Shown here: piece by piece, positions 17,140-26,276 of the stretch | Layout: each line of letters begins with the position of its first letter | How positions within the stretch are numbered: position 1 is the stretch's first letter | Source of the DNA: Pseudomonas gozinkensis | Lineage (GTDB): Bacteria > Pseudomonadota > Gammaproteobacteria > Pseudomonadales > Pseudomonadaceae | Reading direction: 5' to 3' | DNA length: 64,000 nucleotides | Assembly (NCBI RefSeq): GCF_014863585.1 | Contig: NZ_CP062253.1 | Span: 3,064,501-3,128,500, forward strand | Notes under the pieces: model-generated | What the model saw: the letters and a program-made list of their open reading frames with translations, nothing else | The model's database searches: none | What the model was told of the DNA's origin: nothing | Made by a program: the position numbers and the translations under genes

Positions 17140-20100
17140 GCGAAGGACGATTCAACATTTCCGCCATCGCCGTTCGCGAGCGCGCGATCACGGTCTTTCT
17201 GATTTTTCTGATCGCCGTTGCAGGCATCCTGGCGTTCTTCCAGTTGGGGCGTGCCGAAGATCCTCCGTTCACGGTCAAGCAGTTGACCGTCATCACGGCG
17301 TGGCCGGGGGCGACTGCACAAGAGATGCAGGATCAGGTCGCCGAACCCCTGGAAAAACGCCTGCAAGAACTCAAATGGTACGACCGCTCGGAAACCTATA
17401 CGCGGCCAGGGCTCGCTTTCACGATGGTCTCGTTGCTCGATAGCACGCCGCCTGCGCAAGTGCAGGAGGAGTTCTATCAGGCACGTAAAAAACTCGACGA
17501 TGAAGCCGTCAAGTTGCCGGCCGGAGTCATCGGGCCGATGGTCAACGACGAGTATTCGGACGTGACCTTTGCGCTGTTCGCCCTGAAAGCCAAAGGCGAG
17601 CCCCAGCGTCTTCTGGTCCGCGATGCGGAGTCCATGCGGCAGCGCTTGTTGCATGTGCCGGGGGTGAAGAAGGTCAACATCATCGGCGAACAGGCCGAAC
17701 GGATATTTGTTTCGTTCTCCCATGACCGGTTGGCGACCTTGGGCTTGTCACCGCTGGACATCTTCGCCGCGCTTAACAGTCAGAACGTACTGACCCCGGC
17801 CGGATCAATCGACACCAGCGGGCCACAGGTTTTTCTGCGTCTCGATGGTGCGTTCGACAAGCTGCAGAAAATCCGCGACACCCCTGTGATCGTCCAGGGG
17901 CGGGCACTCAAGCTGTCTGATGTGGCGACGGTCGAACGCGGTTACGAAGACCCGGCCACCTATCTTGTGCGCAATAACGGCGAAGATGCGCTGTTGCTCG
18001 GCGTTGTGATGCGTGAAGGCTGGAACGGTCTTGATCTGGGCAAGGCGCTGGATGCCGAGACCGCAAGGATCAATGTGGAAATGCCCTTGGGAATGAGCCT
18101 CTCGAAGGTCACCGATCAGGCAGTGAATATCGACTCCGCCGTCGGCGAGTTCATGGTCAAGTTCTTTGTCGCGTTGCTGGTGGTCATGCTCGTTTGCTTT
18201 CTGAGCATGGGCTGGCGTGTTGGCGTGGTGGTCGCCGCTGCCGTGCCGTTGACCCTGGCGATCGTGTTTGTGGTGATGGCAGCCACCGGCAAGAACTTCG
18301 ACCGTATTACCCTCGGATCACTGATCCTGGCGCTCGGTTTGCTGGTCGATGACGCGATCATTGCCATTGAAATGATGGTGGTGAAAATGGAGGAGGGCTA
18401 CGATCGCATCAAGGCGTCTGCCTATGCCTGGAGCCACACGGCGGCGCCGATGCTGTCCGGAACACTGGTCACTGCGATCGGTTTTTTGCCGAACGGTTTC
18501 GCTCAGTCAACCGCCGGCGAATACACCAGTAACATGTTCTGGATCGTGGGCATCGCTCTGATCGCTTCGTGGGTCGTCGCCGTGGCGTTCACTCCTTATC
18601 TGGGTGTGAAACTGTTGCCGGACATCAAGGCTGTCGAGGGTGGACACGCGGCGATCTACAACACGGCGCGATACAACCGATTCCGCCGGGTTCTGACCCG
18701 GGTCATTGCGCGCAAGTGGTGGGTCGCGGGCATGGTTATCGCGCTGTTCTTCGTGGCCGCTGCGGGCATGGGCCTGGTGAAGAAACAGTTCTTCCCGACC
18801 TCTGACCGTCCTGAAGTCATGATCGAGGTGCAAATGCCCTACGGCACGTCCATCGAGCAGACCAGCGCCACGGCCGCCAAGGTCGAAGTCTGGCTGCAAC
18901 AGCAAGACGAGGCAAAAATCGTCACGGCCTATATCGGTCAGGGTGCACCGCGTTTCTTCCTGGCCATGGCGCCGGAACTGCCCGATCCGTCGTTCGCCAA
19001 GATCGTGGTGCTGACCGACAGTCAGGAGGCACGGGAAACCCTCAAATTGCGTTTTCGTGAAGCAGTCGCTCAAGGGCTCGCCCCGGAAGCGCGCCTCAGG
19101 GCATCGCAAATCGTGTTTGGTCCTTATTCGCCATTCCCGGTGGCCTACCGGGTGATGGGGCCTGATCCTGCGAAGTTGCGCGTGATCGCGGAGCAGGTGC
19201 GGGGCGTGATGCAGGACAGCCCGATGATGAGAACCGTGAACACTGATTGGGGCCCGCTGACGCCGTCGTTGCATTTCAACCTGGATCAGGACCGTCTGCA
19301 GGCAGTGGGACTGACATCGACTGCCGTTGCACAGCAATTGCAGTTCCTGCTGAGCGGAGTACCGATCACGGCGGTGCGCGAGGATATTCGTTCAGTGCAG
19401 GTCATGGGGCGGGCAGCGGGCGATATCCGGCTCGATCCGCAGCAAATCGAAGGCTTCACCTTGGTCGGTGCGTCGGGGCAGCGAATCCCGTTGTCGCAGA
19501 TAGGCGAAGTCGATGTGCGCATGGAGGATCCGATCCTGCGCCGACGTGATCGCACCCCGACCATCACCGTGCGCGGCGATATCGCCGAAGATTTGCAGCC
19601 ACCGGATGTTTCCAGTGCGCTGCTGATGCAACTGCAGCCGATCATCGAGAAACTGCCTTCCGGTTACCGGATCGAGCAAGCGGGTGCGATCGAAGAGTCC
19701 GGCAAGGCCGGCAAGGCGATCCTGCCGTTGTTGCCGATCATGATCGCCATGACGCTGGTCATCATCATTGTGCAGGTGCGTTCGGTCTCGGCGATGATCA
19801 TGGTGTTCCTCACCTCACCGTTAGGCTTGATTGGTGTGGTGCCGACACTGCTCATCTTCAATCAGCCGTTTGGCATCAATGCGCTGGTCGGGTTGATTGC
19901 ACTGTCGGGGATCCTGATGCGTAATACGCTGATTCTGATCGGTCAGATTCATCACAACGCGCAAGAAGGGCTTGATCCGTTTCACGCTGTCGTCGAAGCC
20001 ACGGTACAACGTGCGCGACCAGTACTGTTGACGGCCCTGGCGGCGATCCTGGCGTTTATTCCCCTGACACACTCGGTGTTCTGGGGGACGCTGGCCTATA

Positions 20101-20225
20101 CCCTGATTGGCGGCACGCTCGTCGGCACCATCATGACGCTGGTGTTCCTGCCCGCGATGTACTCGATCTGGTTCAAGATCGATCCTGAGGCCAGGCCGCC
20201 GACTGCAATAGTCAAACCGGTATAG
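17136..20225 (+). CDS. RND efflux inner-membrane permease (AcrB/TriC-like)
   Basis: 1029 residues, full length for the AcrB superfamily. TM1 begins ERAITVFLIFLIAVAGI; the family motif GLLVDDAIIAIE in TM4 carries the two aspartates of the proton relay. Two periplasmic porter/docking halves and twelve membrane segments are visible. The protein resembles HAE-1/TriC-like pumps more than heavy-metal CusA pumps, since methionine-rich metal sites are not obvious. Substrate is unknown. A strong terminator follows 18 bp after the stop. Confidence 0.92.
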   Translation: MSEGRFNISAIAVRERAITVFLIFLIAVAGILAFFQLGRAEDPPFTVKQLTVITAWPGATAQEMQDQVAEPLEKRLQELKWYDRSETYTRPGLAFTMVSLLDSTPPAQVQEEFYQARKKLDDEAVKLPAGVIGPMVNDEYSDVTFALFALKAKGEPQRLLVRDAESMRQRLLHVPGVKKVNIIGEQAERIFVSFSHDRLATLGLSPLDIFAALNSQNVLTPAGSIDTSGPQVFLRLDGAFDKLQKIRDTPVIVQGRALKLSDVATVERGYEDPATYLVRNNGEDALLLGVVMREGWNGLDLGKALDAETARINVEMPLGMSLSKVTDQAVNIDSAVGEFMVKFFVALLVVMLVCFLSMGWRVGVVVAAAVPLTLAIVFVVMAATGKNFDRITLGSLILALGLLVDDAIIAIEMMVVKMEEGYDRIKASAYAWSHTAAPMLSGTLVTAIGFLPNGFAQSTAGEYTSNMFWIVGIALIASWVVAVAFTPYLGVKLLPDIKAVEGGHAAIYNTARYNRFRRVLTRVIARKWWVAGMVIALFFVAAAGMGLVKKQFFPTSDRPEVMIEVQMPYGTSIEQTSATAAKVEVWLQQQDEAKIVTAYIGQGAPRFFLAMAPELPDPSFAKIVVLTDSQEARETLKLRFREAVAQGLAPEARLRASQIVFGPYSPFPVAYRVMGPDPAKLRVIAEQVRGVMQDSPMMRTVNTDWGPLTPSLHFNLDQDRLQAVGLTSTAVAQQLQFLLSGVPITAVREDIRSVQVMGRAAGDIRLDPQQIEGFTLVGASGQRIPLSQIGEVDVRMEDPILRRRDRTPTITVRGDIAEDLQPPDVSSALLMQLQPIIEKLPSGYRIEQAGAIEESGKAGKAILPLLPIMIAMTLVIIIVQVRSVSAMIMVFLTSPLGLIGVVPTLLIFNQPFGINALVGLIALSGILMRNTLILIGQIHHNAQEGLDPFHAVVEATVQRARPVLLTALAAILAFIPLTHSVFWGTLAYTLIGGTLVGTIMTLVFLPAMYSIWFKIDPEARPPTAIVKPV

Positions 20226-20243
20226 CGATAAATGCTGGAAATC

Positions 20244-20268
20244 GAGGCCCGCTCTGGCGGGCCTCTTT
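20244..20268 (+). terminator. Rho-independent terminator of the efflux operon
   Basis: GAGGCCCGC / GCGGGCCTC stem of 9 bp with TCTG loop, followed by TTT, right after the RND permease stop. Confidence 0.8.
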
Positions 20269-20377
20269 GCGCGCGCAAGTGAACAGCCTGGCGTGATAGT
20301 TTGGGCTGGCATGCGTGGGCAAGGGGCAAAACTTCCGGATCCCGGAAACGTCCGCGTTCAGCCCTTGGTGGCAGAGC

Positions 20378-20845
20378 TTATGAAATCGTGTACCAATGGA
20401 AATGGATGTACTCGTCGTCATACTCCGCGAACAGTGAAACGATGAAATCCGTCTTCATTGAGTACATCAACAACGCTCCGACAAAACCTGTCCGCTCATG
20501 CAGCGGTTGCTTGAGCGGAGCAATCAAATCAATCGTCCGATCCACAATCATCTGATTGAAAAAAGCTTCCGGGATTGTCTCGAACTTGGCGTCGGATATG
20601 TATTGTGGGAAACGGCTGTCACTTTCAGGTCGCCAATCCAGGTACTCCGCCTGGAGCCAGAATTGCAGTCCGTTTTCACCATGCCGTTTGGGTGCGCGAG
20701 TTATTCTGATGGTCTCCTGCGACTCAGAAAATCGAAAGGCGTCGTTTGGATAGGTGACGTAGTAGAGACCGCGACATTCACTTCGTGCAGCACTACAAAT
20801 CTGCTGTTCACTCGATAGTTGATCGAAATCGCTTCTGTCGAACAT
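20378..20845 (-). CDS. Hypothetical protein, 155 residues
   Basis: Acidic soluble protein without signal peptide or membrane segment; many aromatic residues (FVGALLMYSMKTDF, YDDEYIHFHWYT at the end). A CAGG ribosome-binding site lies seven bases before the ATG. No family recognised. Codon use is AT-richer than neighbouring genes, and it lies alone between the efflux operon and a set of gene remnants, so it may be a recent acquisition. A small immunity-type protein is one possibility, without direct support. Confidence 0.6.
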   Translation of the reverse strand: MFDRSDFDQLSSEQQICSAARSECRGLYYVTYPNDAFRFSESQETIRITRAPKRHGENGLQFWLQAEYLDWRPESDSRFPQYISDAKFETIPEAFFNQMIVDRTIDLIAPLKQPLHERTGFVGALLMYSMKTDFIVSLFAEYDDEYIHFHWYTIS

Positions 20846-20950
20846 GTAATTACCTGAGGTTTACTTCGTGCAATTGGGCTATAGCGCGATAGTAGCAAAA
20901 TCGTCTTGCTGATTTTTTCAGGAGGTGTCTTCATCCCGATTTGGCCAGGC

Positions 20951-21064
20951 TCAAAGCAAGTCCTCAGGCTGCATCGTCAAAATGATTTTCCCGACGTTCT
21001 CGGAAGACTCCATTCGGCGGTGAGCATTGGCGGTGTGTCGGGCGAGATGTGGCGCGTCGACAAG
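20951..21064 (-). pseudogene. Remnant of a quinone-reductase/zinc-type dehydrogenase (C-terminus only)
   Basis: The minus frame ending at TGA 20951-20953 reads HRRMESSENVGKIILTM then six residues to the stop. This is the conserved C-terminal end of medium-chain quinone oxidoreductases (A-H-x-x-M-E-S-x-x-x-x-G-K-I-x-L-T). The frame meets a stop about 45 codons in and no N-terminal part exists nearby, so it is a decayed fragment. The rest of 20846-21232 holds nothing else recognisable. Confidence 0.6.
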
Positions 21065-21232
21065 GGTGGGGCACGAGGCTGGGCGTTACTGCGGCGCCTC
21101 GCACTTCGGTCAGGTGCCTGCATTGGGAGGTTTCATGCATGACTTTAGGATCAGTCTGATAGGAAGGATTCCTACGTGCCCTGAAAATCGGGAGTTAAAC
21201 AATCGTTAACTCGCATGACTAAGGACAAGCAT

Positions 21233-21547
21233 ATGAAGTCTCTGCGTGACATTCAGAATTTACAGCTGAGACTGGTTGAGTCCGCGTCGGTGAATGAAAA
21301 CTGCGCTGCTGACCTGTTAAGCATTCTCCGCAAACTCACCGCTGCGGAGGCCAGCAGCGTCGTCGAAATAATCGGCTTGCTGCAACATGAGGCTGCAATG
21401 CTTTGCGAGCTTTCCAGAGACTTAACGGTTCAACGGTATGCGGCAATTTTCGATAAGGCTGCTTGTTGGCCCGGTCATCGAACGAAACACTTGTCGATAG
21501 CGACCGCTACTTTCGCTGGGACTGCCAAAAAGCGCCGGGGACCCTGA
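21233..21547 (+). CDS. Hypothetical small protein, 104 residues
   Basis: Frame from ATG 21233 (MKSLRDIQNLQLRLVES), with AAGGA seven bases upstream. The first 75 residues look like a helical soluble domain; the last 30 are basic and of poor character, so the 3' end may be shifted or decayed. No family recognised. It lies amid gene remnants. Confidence 0.4.
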   Translation: MKSLRDIQNLQLRLVESASVNENCAADLLSILRKLTAAEASSVVEIIGLLQHEAAMLCELSRDLTVQRYAAIFDKAACWPGHRTKHLSIATATFAGTAKKRRGP

Positions 21548-21596
21548 GGACTTTCAAAGGACACGGGGTCGGAAACCCGCGGGATGTTGTCAGTAG

Positions 21597-21755
21597 GAGG
21601 CCTTCCAGCTTATCGACGTATTGGCCACTGAAGCGCTGATCCGCGATACCGCCGACTCTAGCAAGGCCGCCGTTGCTGCTCGCCACCATCAGGAGCGGCT
21701 TCAGCGTGATGTGTACAGCCACGTTTCAGCCCAATCCGAGTCGACTAACCGTTGA
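21597..21755 (+). pseudogene. Possible decayed coding fragment
   Basis: An Ala/Arg/Gln-rich helical frame (AFQLIDVLATEALIRDTADS onward) runs 52 codons to a TGA at 21753-21755 but has no start codon, being preceded at once by TAG. It may be the tail of a lost gene. The rest of 21548-21828 shows nothing recognisable. Confidence 0.25.
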
Positions 21756-21828
21756 GGAAGCGGACTTTGTCGCCATATTTGAGTACATCGGCTGTCGGCT
21801 CGGTATTGATCGTTTTCTGCAATTCACT

Positions 21829-22209
21829 TCAAGGCGAAGTCAACGTAATCAGATAAGCGCCTGAGTTCAGCGGTTTGCCGGCGGCATCAACCAGGGCGTA
21901 TTGCTGATCGTAGTAACGGCCATCCTTATTCCCGGCCACGACCAACTTCACGTCTACTCGCGAATGATCGAGCGCGCTGACCGAGGGAACCGGTGCAACG
22001 CTACGCACACTGACCGAGTCGCCGCTGACCTTGTTCGGGCAACCGGTGAACTCAAACGTCGAACGAGTCCCCACATGGGAGCTACAACCCGATTCGACAA
22101 TACTGCCGTGAAACTGGATGACGCCCTGGCCTGACGGCGTTGCTGCCAGGCACGCACCGCTCAGCGCGAAGAACAGGCTGATACCGACCGACACACGTTT
22201 ACCGTTCAT
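21829..22209 (-). CDS. Type 1 fimbrial-subunit-like protein (short)
   Basis: 126 residues. Cleavable signal (ISLFFALSGACLA), then GVIQFHGSIVESGCS, the first strand of FimA-type pilins with the first conserved Cys, a second Cys in FTGCPNK, and an ending GAYLITLTSP like the last strand of pilins. At about 105 mature residues it is shorter than the usual 140-160, so it may be a minor or capping subunit. AGGAG lies seven bases before the ATG. Divergent from the adhesin gene at 22422, and near the fimbrial operon that starts at 31.5 kb. Confidence 0.72.
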   Translation of the reverse strand: MNGKRVSVGISLFFALSGACLAATPSGQGVIQFHGSIVESGCSSHVGTRSTFEFTGCPNKVSGDSVSVRSVAPVPSVSALDHSRVDVKLVVAGNKDGRYYDQQYALVDAAGKPLNSGAYLITLTSP

Positions 22210-22344
22210 GGTGATGCTCCTTAGGGTTGTAAGGACTGCATCGACAGGTCTGGCTGGGATCTTGAGTTTTTAAGGAATGTTTATTTCCTGAAGTTGCCAA
22301 CGGCGTATCAGGGCTCATCCGTCAGAATGAGGCTGCTGACAAAC

Positions 22345-22358
22345 TAAGAATTGCCTGA
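22345..22358 (+). promoter_or_regulatory. RcsB-box-like activator site, adhesin promoter
   Basis: TAAGAATTGCCTGA matches the E. coli RcsB box TAAGAATATTCCTA in most positions and is almost the same as the sites at 23405 and 31441. A -10-like TAAGGT starts 37 bp after the box start, putting the box over the -35 region as for a class II activator. Adhesin ATG is at 22422. Confidence 0.6.
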
Positions 22359-22421
22359 TGTTCGCCGCTTTTCACGGTCGCTAAGGTACGGGGCCCATTA
22401 TCTCCAGGTATCGCTGTCAGC

Positions 22422-23399
22422 ATGATTTTTTCTAACAAACAAACACTAATGTGCGCCGTGCTTAAAATCGCTTGTGTGATGGCGTTTGCCTACGGCCCCG
22501 GCGCAATGGCTGCGAATTGCAGTTATTGGAGTGGCAAAGCGGTCACCCTGAATTTCGGAGCCCGTTTGACCGCTGACAGCCTGGCGATCCCCCAGGACGC
22601 CCCCATAGGTACAGTCATATACGAGGAAACTCTTCAACTAGAAGGAGTTTGGTATAAATGCGAGTCATGGCATCTTTACGGATTTTACATGACGCCAGCG
22701 CTCGGTGTACCTTCCGGCAATACTTATCCTCTGGGCAAGACCGGACTCTCTTTCCGTGTAAAGCGAAGTGTCTCTCTCGGGGACTTGTCACCGCCCATCT
22801 CTCGCCCCAGCAGTCTCGGTGATCTTTGGTCAACCGGCAGTGGCGCGCACACGCTTCAAATTTTCAAGTCCGCCGAACTGTCATTGCAGAGCAGGGTCGA
22901 CGCTGGCGAATTGGGCCAATTCAAGGCCGGCGAATTGCTGCTTGTCACGTACAACCTGGTCAATCCAATCAACCTGAATACTGCCTCCTGCCAGACCCCT
23001 GCAGTGTCCGTCCAAATGGGCGTGGACTATCAGCTGAACGAGTTCGAAAAGAGTGGCTATACCCCTCGAATGATCAAGTACAACATCGCGTTGAAGGAGT
23101 GCCAGCGTGGCATCCAGAAAGTGACCTATCAGCTCAAAGCCAATACACCGGTGATTGATCAGCAAAAGGGCATTGTTTCACTGAGTTCCGGATCATCAGC
23201 CAAAGGCATCGGCTTACAGCTGATGAACGAGGCAGGAGAGCCCATCGCCCTGGACACTCCTTACCCGTTCAGCGGTTTCAACCCAACGGGCACAGACTTC
23301 AAAATTCCTTTATCCGCCTCTTACATCCGCTTGGCCGATAGCGAACTTGAAGCCGGCACTGCCGATACCGACGTCACGTTCATCATGAATTATCTGTAA
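22422..23399 (+). CDS. Fimbrial tip adhesin (two-domain)
   Basis: 325 residues. Signal peptide (CAVLKIACVMAFAYGPGAMA), then an N-terminal receptor-binding-type domain to about residue 185, and a C-terminal pilin domain ending DTDVTFIMNYL, as in FimH-like adhesins. Cysteines are spaced as in such domains (ANCSYWSG, WYKCESW, TASCQTP, KECQRG). It stands alone before the regulatory genes, while pilin, chaperone and usher are 8 kb downstream. An RcsB-box-like site lies 77 bp upstream. The ribosome-binding site is weak. Confidence 0.78.
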   Translation: MIFSNKQTLMCAVLKIACVMAFAYGPGAMAANCSYWSGKAVTLNFGARLTADSLAIPQDAPIGTVIYEETLQLEGVWYKCESWHLYGFYMTPALGVPSGNTYPLGKTGLSFRVKRSVSLGDLSPPISRPSSLGDLWSTGSGAHTLQIFKSAELSLQSRVDAGELGQFKAGELLLVTYNLVNPINLNTASCQTPAVSVQMGVDYQLNEFEKSGYTPRMIKYNIALKECQRGIQKVTYQLKANTPVIDQQKGIVSLSSGSSAKGIGLQLMNEAGEPIALDTPYPFSGFNPTGTDFKIPLSASYIRLADSELEAGTADTDVTFIMNYL

Positions 23400-23404
23400 C
23401 AAAC

Positions 23405-23418
23405 TAAGGATCGTCTGA
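23405..23418 (+). promoter_or_regulatory. RcsB-box-like site, pvrS promoter
   Basis: TAAGGATCGTCTGA, preceded by the same AACAAAC as nothing else nearby except the 22345 copy (ACAAAC). A -10-like TAAAGT begins exactly 37 bp after the box start, as at 22345. The predicted +1 falls at or next to the pvrS ATG. Confidence 0.6.
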
Positions 23419-23453
23419 TTTTTCCTGCTTTCTGCCCCACCTAAAGTGGCGGT

Positions 23454-26276
23454 ATGAAACTGAAAACGTATCTCCACCAGTTCAATCCGATCCTTTCCAC
23501 GCCCGACGCGGCGCGGCGATTGCTGCGTATTTTTGCCTTGGTGCTGCTGGTCGGTATCCTCGGCGGCGTTTATAACTTTCTGCTGTTCACCTTCAACAAT
23601 GAAGTCTCCCAGCGGCGCGGCTATATGAGCAGTGCGATTGCCGAAGCCCATACCTTTTTCACTACCCGTGAAGCGCTGCTCGAAAGCCTCGGCTTGTCAG
23701 CCACGCGCTACGACGGGCAGGCCGAAACGGCAGCGTCCGACGAAGAAATTCATCTGCTGCTGGGCGATACGCCCGGCACGCAATGGAGCATCTGGCTAAC
23801 CCAGCGCATGCGCGATTATTTGAAAGCGCAACAGGTCAACCTGATCTACGTCGGCAGTGATATCGAGACCACGGTGTCGCGCCTTTATAACGCTACGCCG
23901 GCAGTTGGGGATTTCTCCGAAACCATGCTGAATGAACTTCAAGTTCTTAAGCGTGACAACGGCCTTGCCCTGCGAGAGTTGTGGCTGACGCATAAGTCGG
24001 CAGGGCATTCACAGCTGTACATATTCATTCGTCTGGACGAACGCGATATGAACTCGGGTTGGTTGGGCCTGGAAATGGATGATCGGGAAGTCTCCAGAGC
24101 CTTGAGCGATCACAGCGCAGGCGAGTTCACGATGTTCAACGCTCAAGGCATGCCGCTTTTCAGCAACAGCCGCAATCCGCATTCAGGTCAGAATCTGCCA
24201 GACCTTCAGCAGCAAGATTTCTTTGGCTTTGTCGGCGACGGCTGGCTGCCCGACCACATCGTGTTGCGCAAGCAGTTGAAGTCTTCAGATCGGCAACTCG
24301 CGTACTCCCTCGACTTGCGCGCCGTGCTGTTGGGGCTGTGGCCGCAATTGGGTGCCGCGCTGTTGTTTTGCCTGTTCAGCATCAGCCTGGTGTGGCTGTT
24401 GACCTATCGTTTGGAGCGCCGCTTCATCAACCCTGCAATCATGCGGATTCAGGCCCTGATCGAAAGTGAGCGGTTCAGTCGCGACGTTATCCAGACTGCA
24501 CCGGTAGCACTGTGCGTATTGCGGCGCACCGACGGTCAGGTGGTGCTGGAAAATACGCTGTCCCAACATTGGCTAGGGCAGGGGGGCGAGCGCGAACATT
24601 TGTGCCCTGGCTGGATCCGCCAAGCCTTCGATACGCTCGAGCCCAGCCTGAGCGACTACTTCGAAACCAGTGAAGGCAGGCACCTTTATCTGAGTTGCGC
24701 GCCCACCCGTTACAAAGGCGAAGACGTCTTGCTCTGTGCCTTCAGCGACATCAGTGCACGCACTGAAATCGAAGTTGCACTGGATGAGGCCCGGCAGTTG
24801 GCCGATGCAGCCAACGAAGCCAAGACCTTGTTTCTGGCGACCATGAGCCATGAAATTCGCACTCCGTTATATGGCGTGCTGGGTACCTTGGAATTGCTGG
24901 CGCGCACCAATCTGGACGCCCAGCAAAAAAATTATCTCCAGGCCATCGAAGGCTCCTCGGCGACATTGCTGCAGTTGATCTGCGATGTGCTGGATGTGTC
25001 GAAAATCGAGGCTGGGCAACTGGCTTTGGAGTTGAGCGAGTTTTCTGCACTGGAACTGGTACGAGAAGTGATTCAGGGATATGCGGCGGCGGCCCAGAGC
25101 AAGGGCCTGCAGCTGTATGCCTGCCTGGACCCGCAGTTGCCGGATCGAGTTATCGGTGACGTCAGTCGCATTCGTCAAATCCTCAACAATCTGTTGAGCA
25201 ACGCCGTCAAGTTCACTGACTCAGGGAGGGTAGTGTTGCGGGTCAAGTTGCTCAGCCGCGATGGCGAACGCGCCAGTCTGCAATGGCAGGTCTCGGACAC
25301 CGGCAAGGGCATCGCTCATGACGATCAGCCATTCATTTTTGAACCGTTCTACCAGACCGGAGGCAACACCAATGTAATCGCCGGTACAGGCCTTGGCCTG
25401 CCTATTTGCCTGCGTTTGACAAACCTGATGAACGGCAATATCCGCTTGGTCAGCGAACTGGGTTTGGGAAGCAGTTTTTCCCTGACCTTGCCACTGGAAG
25501 AACCAACGATCGGCTCACTTTCGACAACCATGACAGGTCTGTTGCCCGAAGTGGTTTACGTAGTCTCGCCGATCCGTGAGGTGGCCGAGGCCATCAGCGG
25601 CTGGTTGCGGCGCTGGGGTGCCCGCCCGCAAATCGGGTGTCCGGCGCACCAGCATTTTGGTCAGGAGTGCGTGTTGATCGAGCTGCACCCCGGCATCCTC
25701 GAACAGCGCTTGGTGCGCGAATGGGGTGGCCCGTTGGTGCTGGCCACCAGCGATGGTTCCAACGAGCCGCAGGCAATGTGCGGTGGCTGGAAGGTCAACT
25801 TCAATGATCTGTTCGCGATTTATCAGGCAGTGAGCCGGGCCCAGGGATTGCGTATGGCCAAGCCTCAGGCGCGGATAGACCAGCGCGACCTGCACAAACT
25901 TAATCTGCACATCCTGGTAGCCGAAGACAACGTGATCAATCAGCTGATCCTGCGCGACCAACTTGAGGAGCTTGGATGCACCGTGGAGCTGACTTGCGAC
26001 GGTGAAGAGGCGTTAGCGCTCTGGCGCAGCACACCATTCGACATTGTCCTTAGCGATGTGAACATGCCGAGACTCAACGGTTACGAATTGGCCCGTGAGC
26101 TGCGTCGCCAGGGTTGTACTACGCCGATCATTGGCGCGACAGCCAACGCCATGCATGGAGAGGAAGCGTTGTGTCTAGCGGCCGGCATGAATCACTGCCT
26201 GGTCAAACCTTTTACGTTGCGAGCCTTGTTTAATTACCTGGCTCCTTATGAACGAGCAGCCCATGAAGCCGTGTAA
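23454..26276 (+). CDS. pvrS: Hybrid sensor histidine kinase (PvrS-like)
   Basis: 940 residues. TM1 at about 23-45, periplasmic sensor region to about 285, TM2 at about 290-315, a PAS-like region, HisKA with the phospho-acceptor His466 in [11 protein letters not shown], HATPase with N-box [12 protein letters not shown] and G-box GTGLGLPI, and a receiver with Asp868 (IVLSDVNMPRLNG). No Hpt domain, unlike the second kinase at 27525. Gene order kinase, EAL regulator, kinase with Hpt, RcsB-like regulator, pilin equals the pvrS-pvrR-rcsC-rcsB-cupD order of PAPI-1 in P. aeruginosa PA14. No good ribosome-binding site is visible before the ATG. Confidence 0.75.
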   Translation: MKLKTYLHQFNPILSTPDAARRLLRIFALVLLVGILGGVYNFLLFTFNNEVSQRRGYMSSAIAEAHTFFTTREALLESLGLSATRYDGQAETAASDEEIHLLLGDTPGTQWSIWLTQRMRDYLKAQQVNLIYVGSDIETTVSRLYNATPAVGDFSETMLNELQVLKRDNGLALRELWLTHKSAGHSQLYIFIRLDERDMNSGWLGLEMDDREVSRALSDHSAGEFTMFNAQGMPLFSNSRNPHSGQNLPDLQQQDFFGFVGDGWLPDHIVLRKQLKSSDRQLAYSLDLRAVLLGLWPQLGAALLFCLFSISLVWLLTYRLERRFINPAIMRIQALIESERFSRDVIQTAPVALCVLRRTDGQVVLENTLSQHWLGQGGEREHLCPGWIRQAFDTLEPSLSDYFETSEGRHLYLSCAPTRYKGEDVLLCAFSDISARTEIEVALDEARQLADAANEAKTLFLATMSHEIRTPLYGVLGTLELLARTNLDAQQKNYLQAIEGSSATLLQLICDVLDVSKIEAGQLALELSEFSALELVREVIQGYAAAAQSKGLQLYACLDPQLPDRVIGDVSRIRQILNNLLSNAVKFTDSGRVVLRVKLLSRDGERASLQWQVSDTGKGIAHDDQPFIFEPFYQTGGNTNVIAGTGLGLPICLRLTNLMNGNIRLVSELGLGSSFSLTLPLEEPTIGSLSTTMTGLLPEVVYVVSPIREVAEAISGWLRRWGARPQIGCPAHQHFGQECVLIELHPGILEQRLVREWGGPLVLATSDGSNEPQAMCGGWKVNFNDLFAIYQAVSRAQGLRMAKPQARIDQRDLHKLNLHILVAEDNVINQLILRDQLEELGCTVELTCDGEEALALWRSTPFDIVLSDVNMPRLNGYELARELRRQGCTTPIIGATANAMHGEEALCLAAGMNHCLVKPFTLRALFNYLAPYERAAHEAV

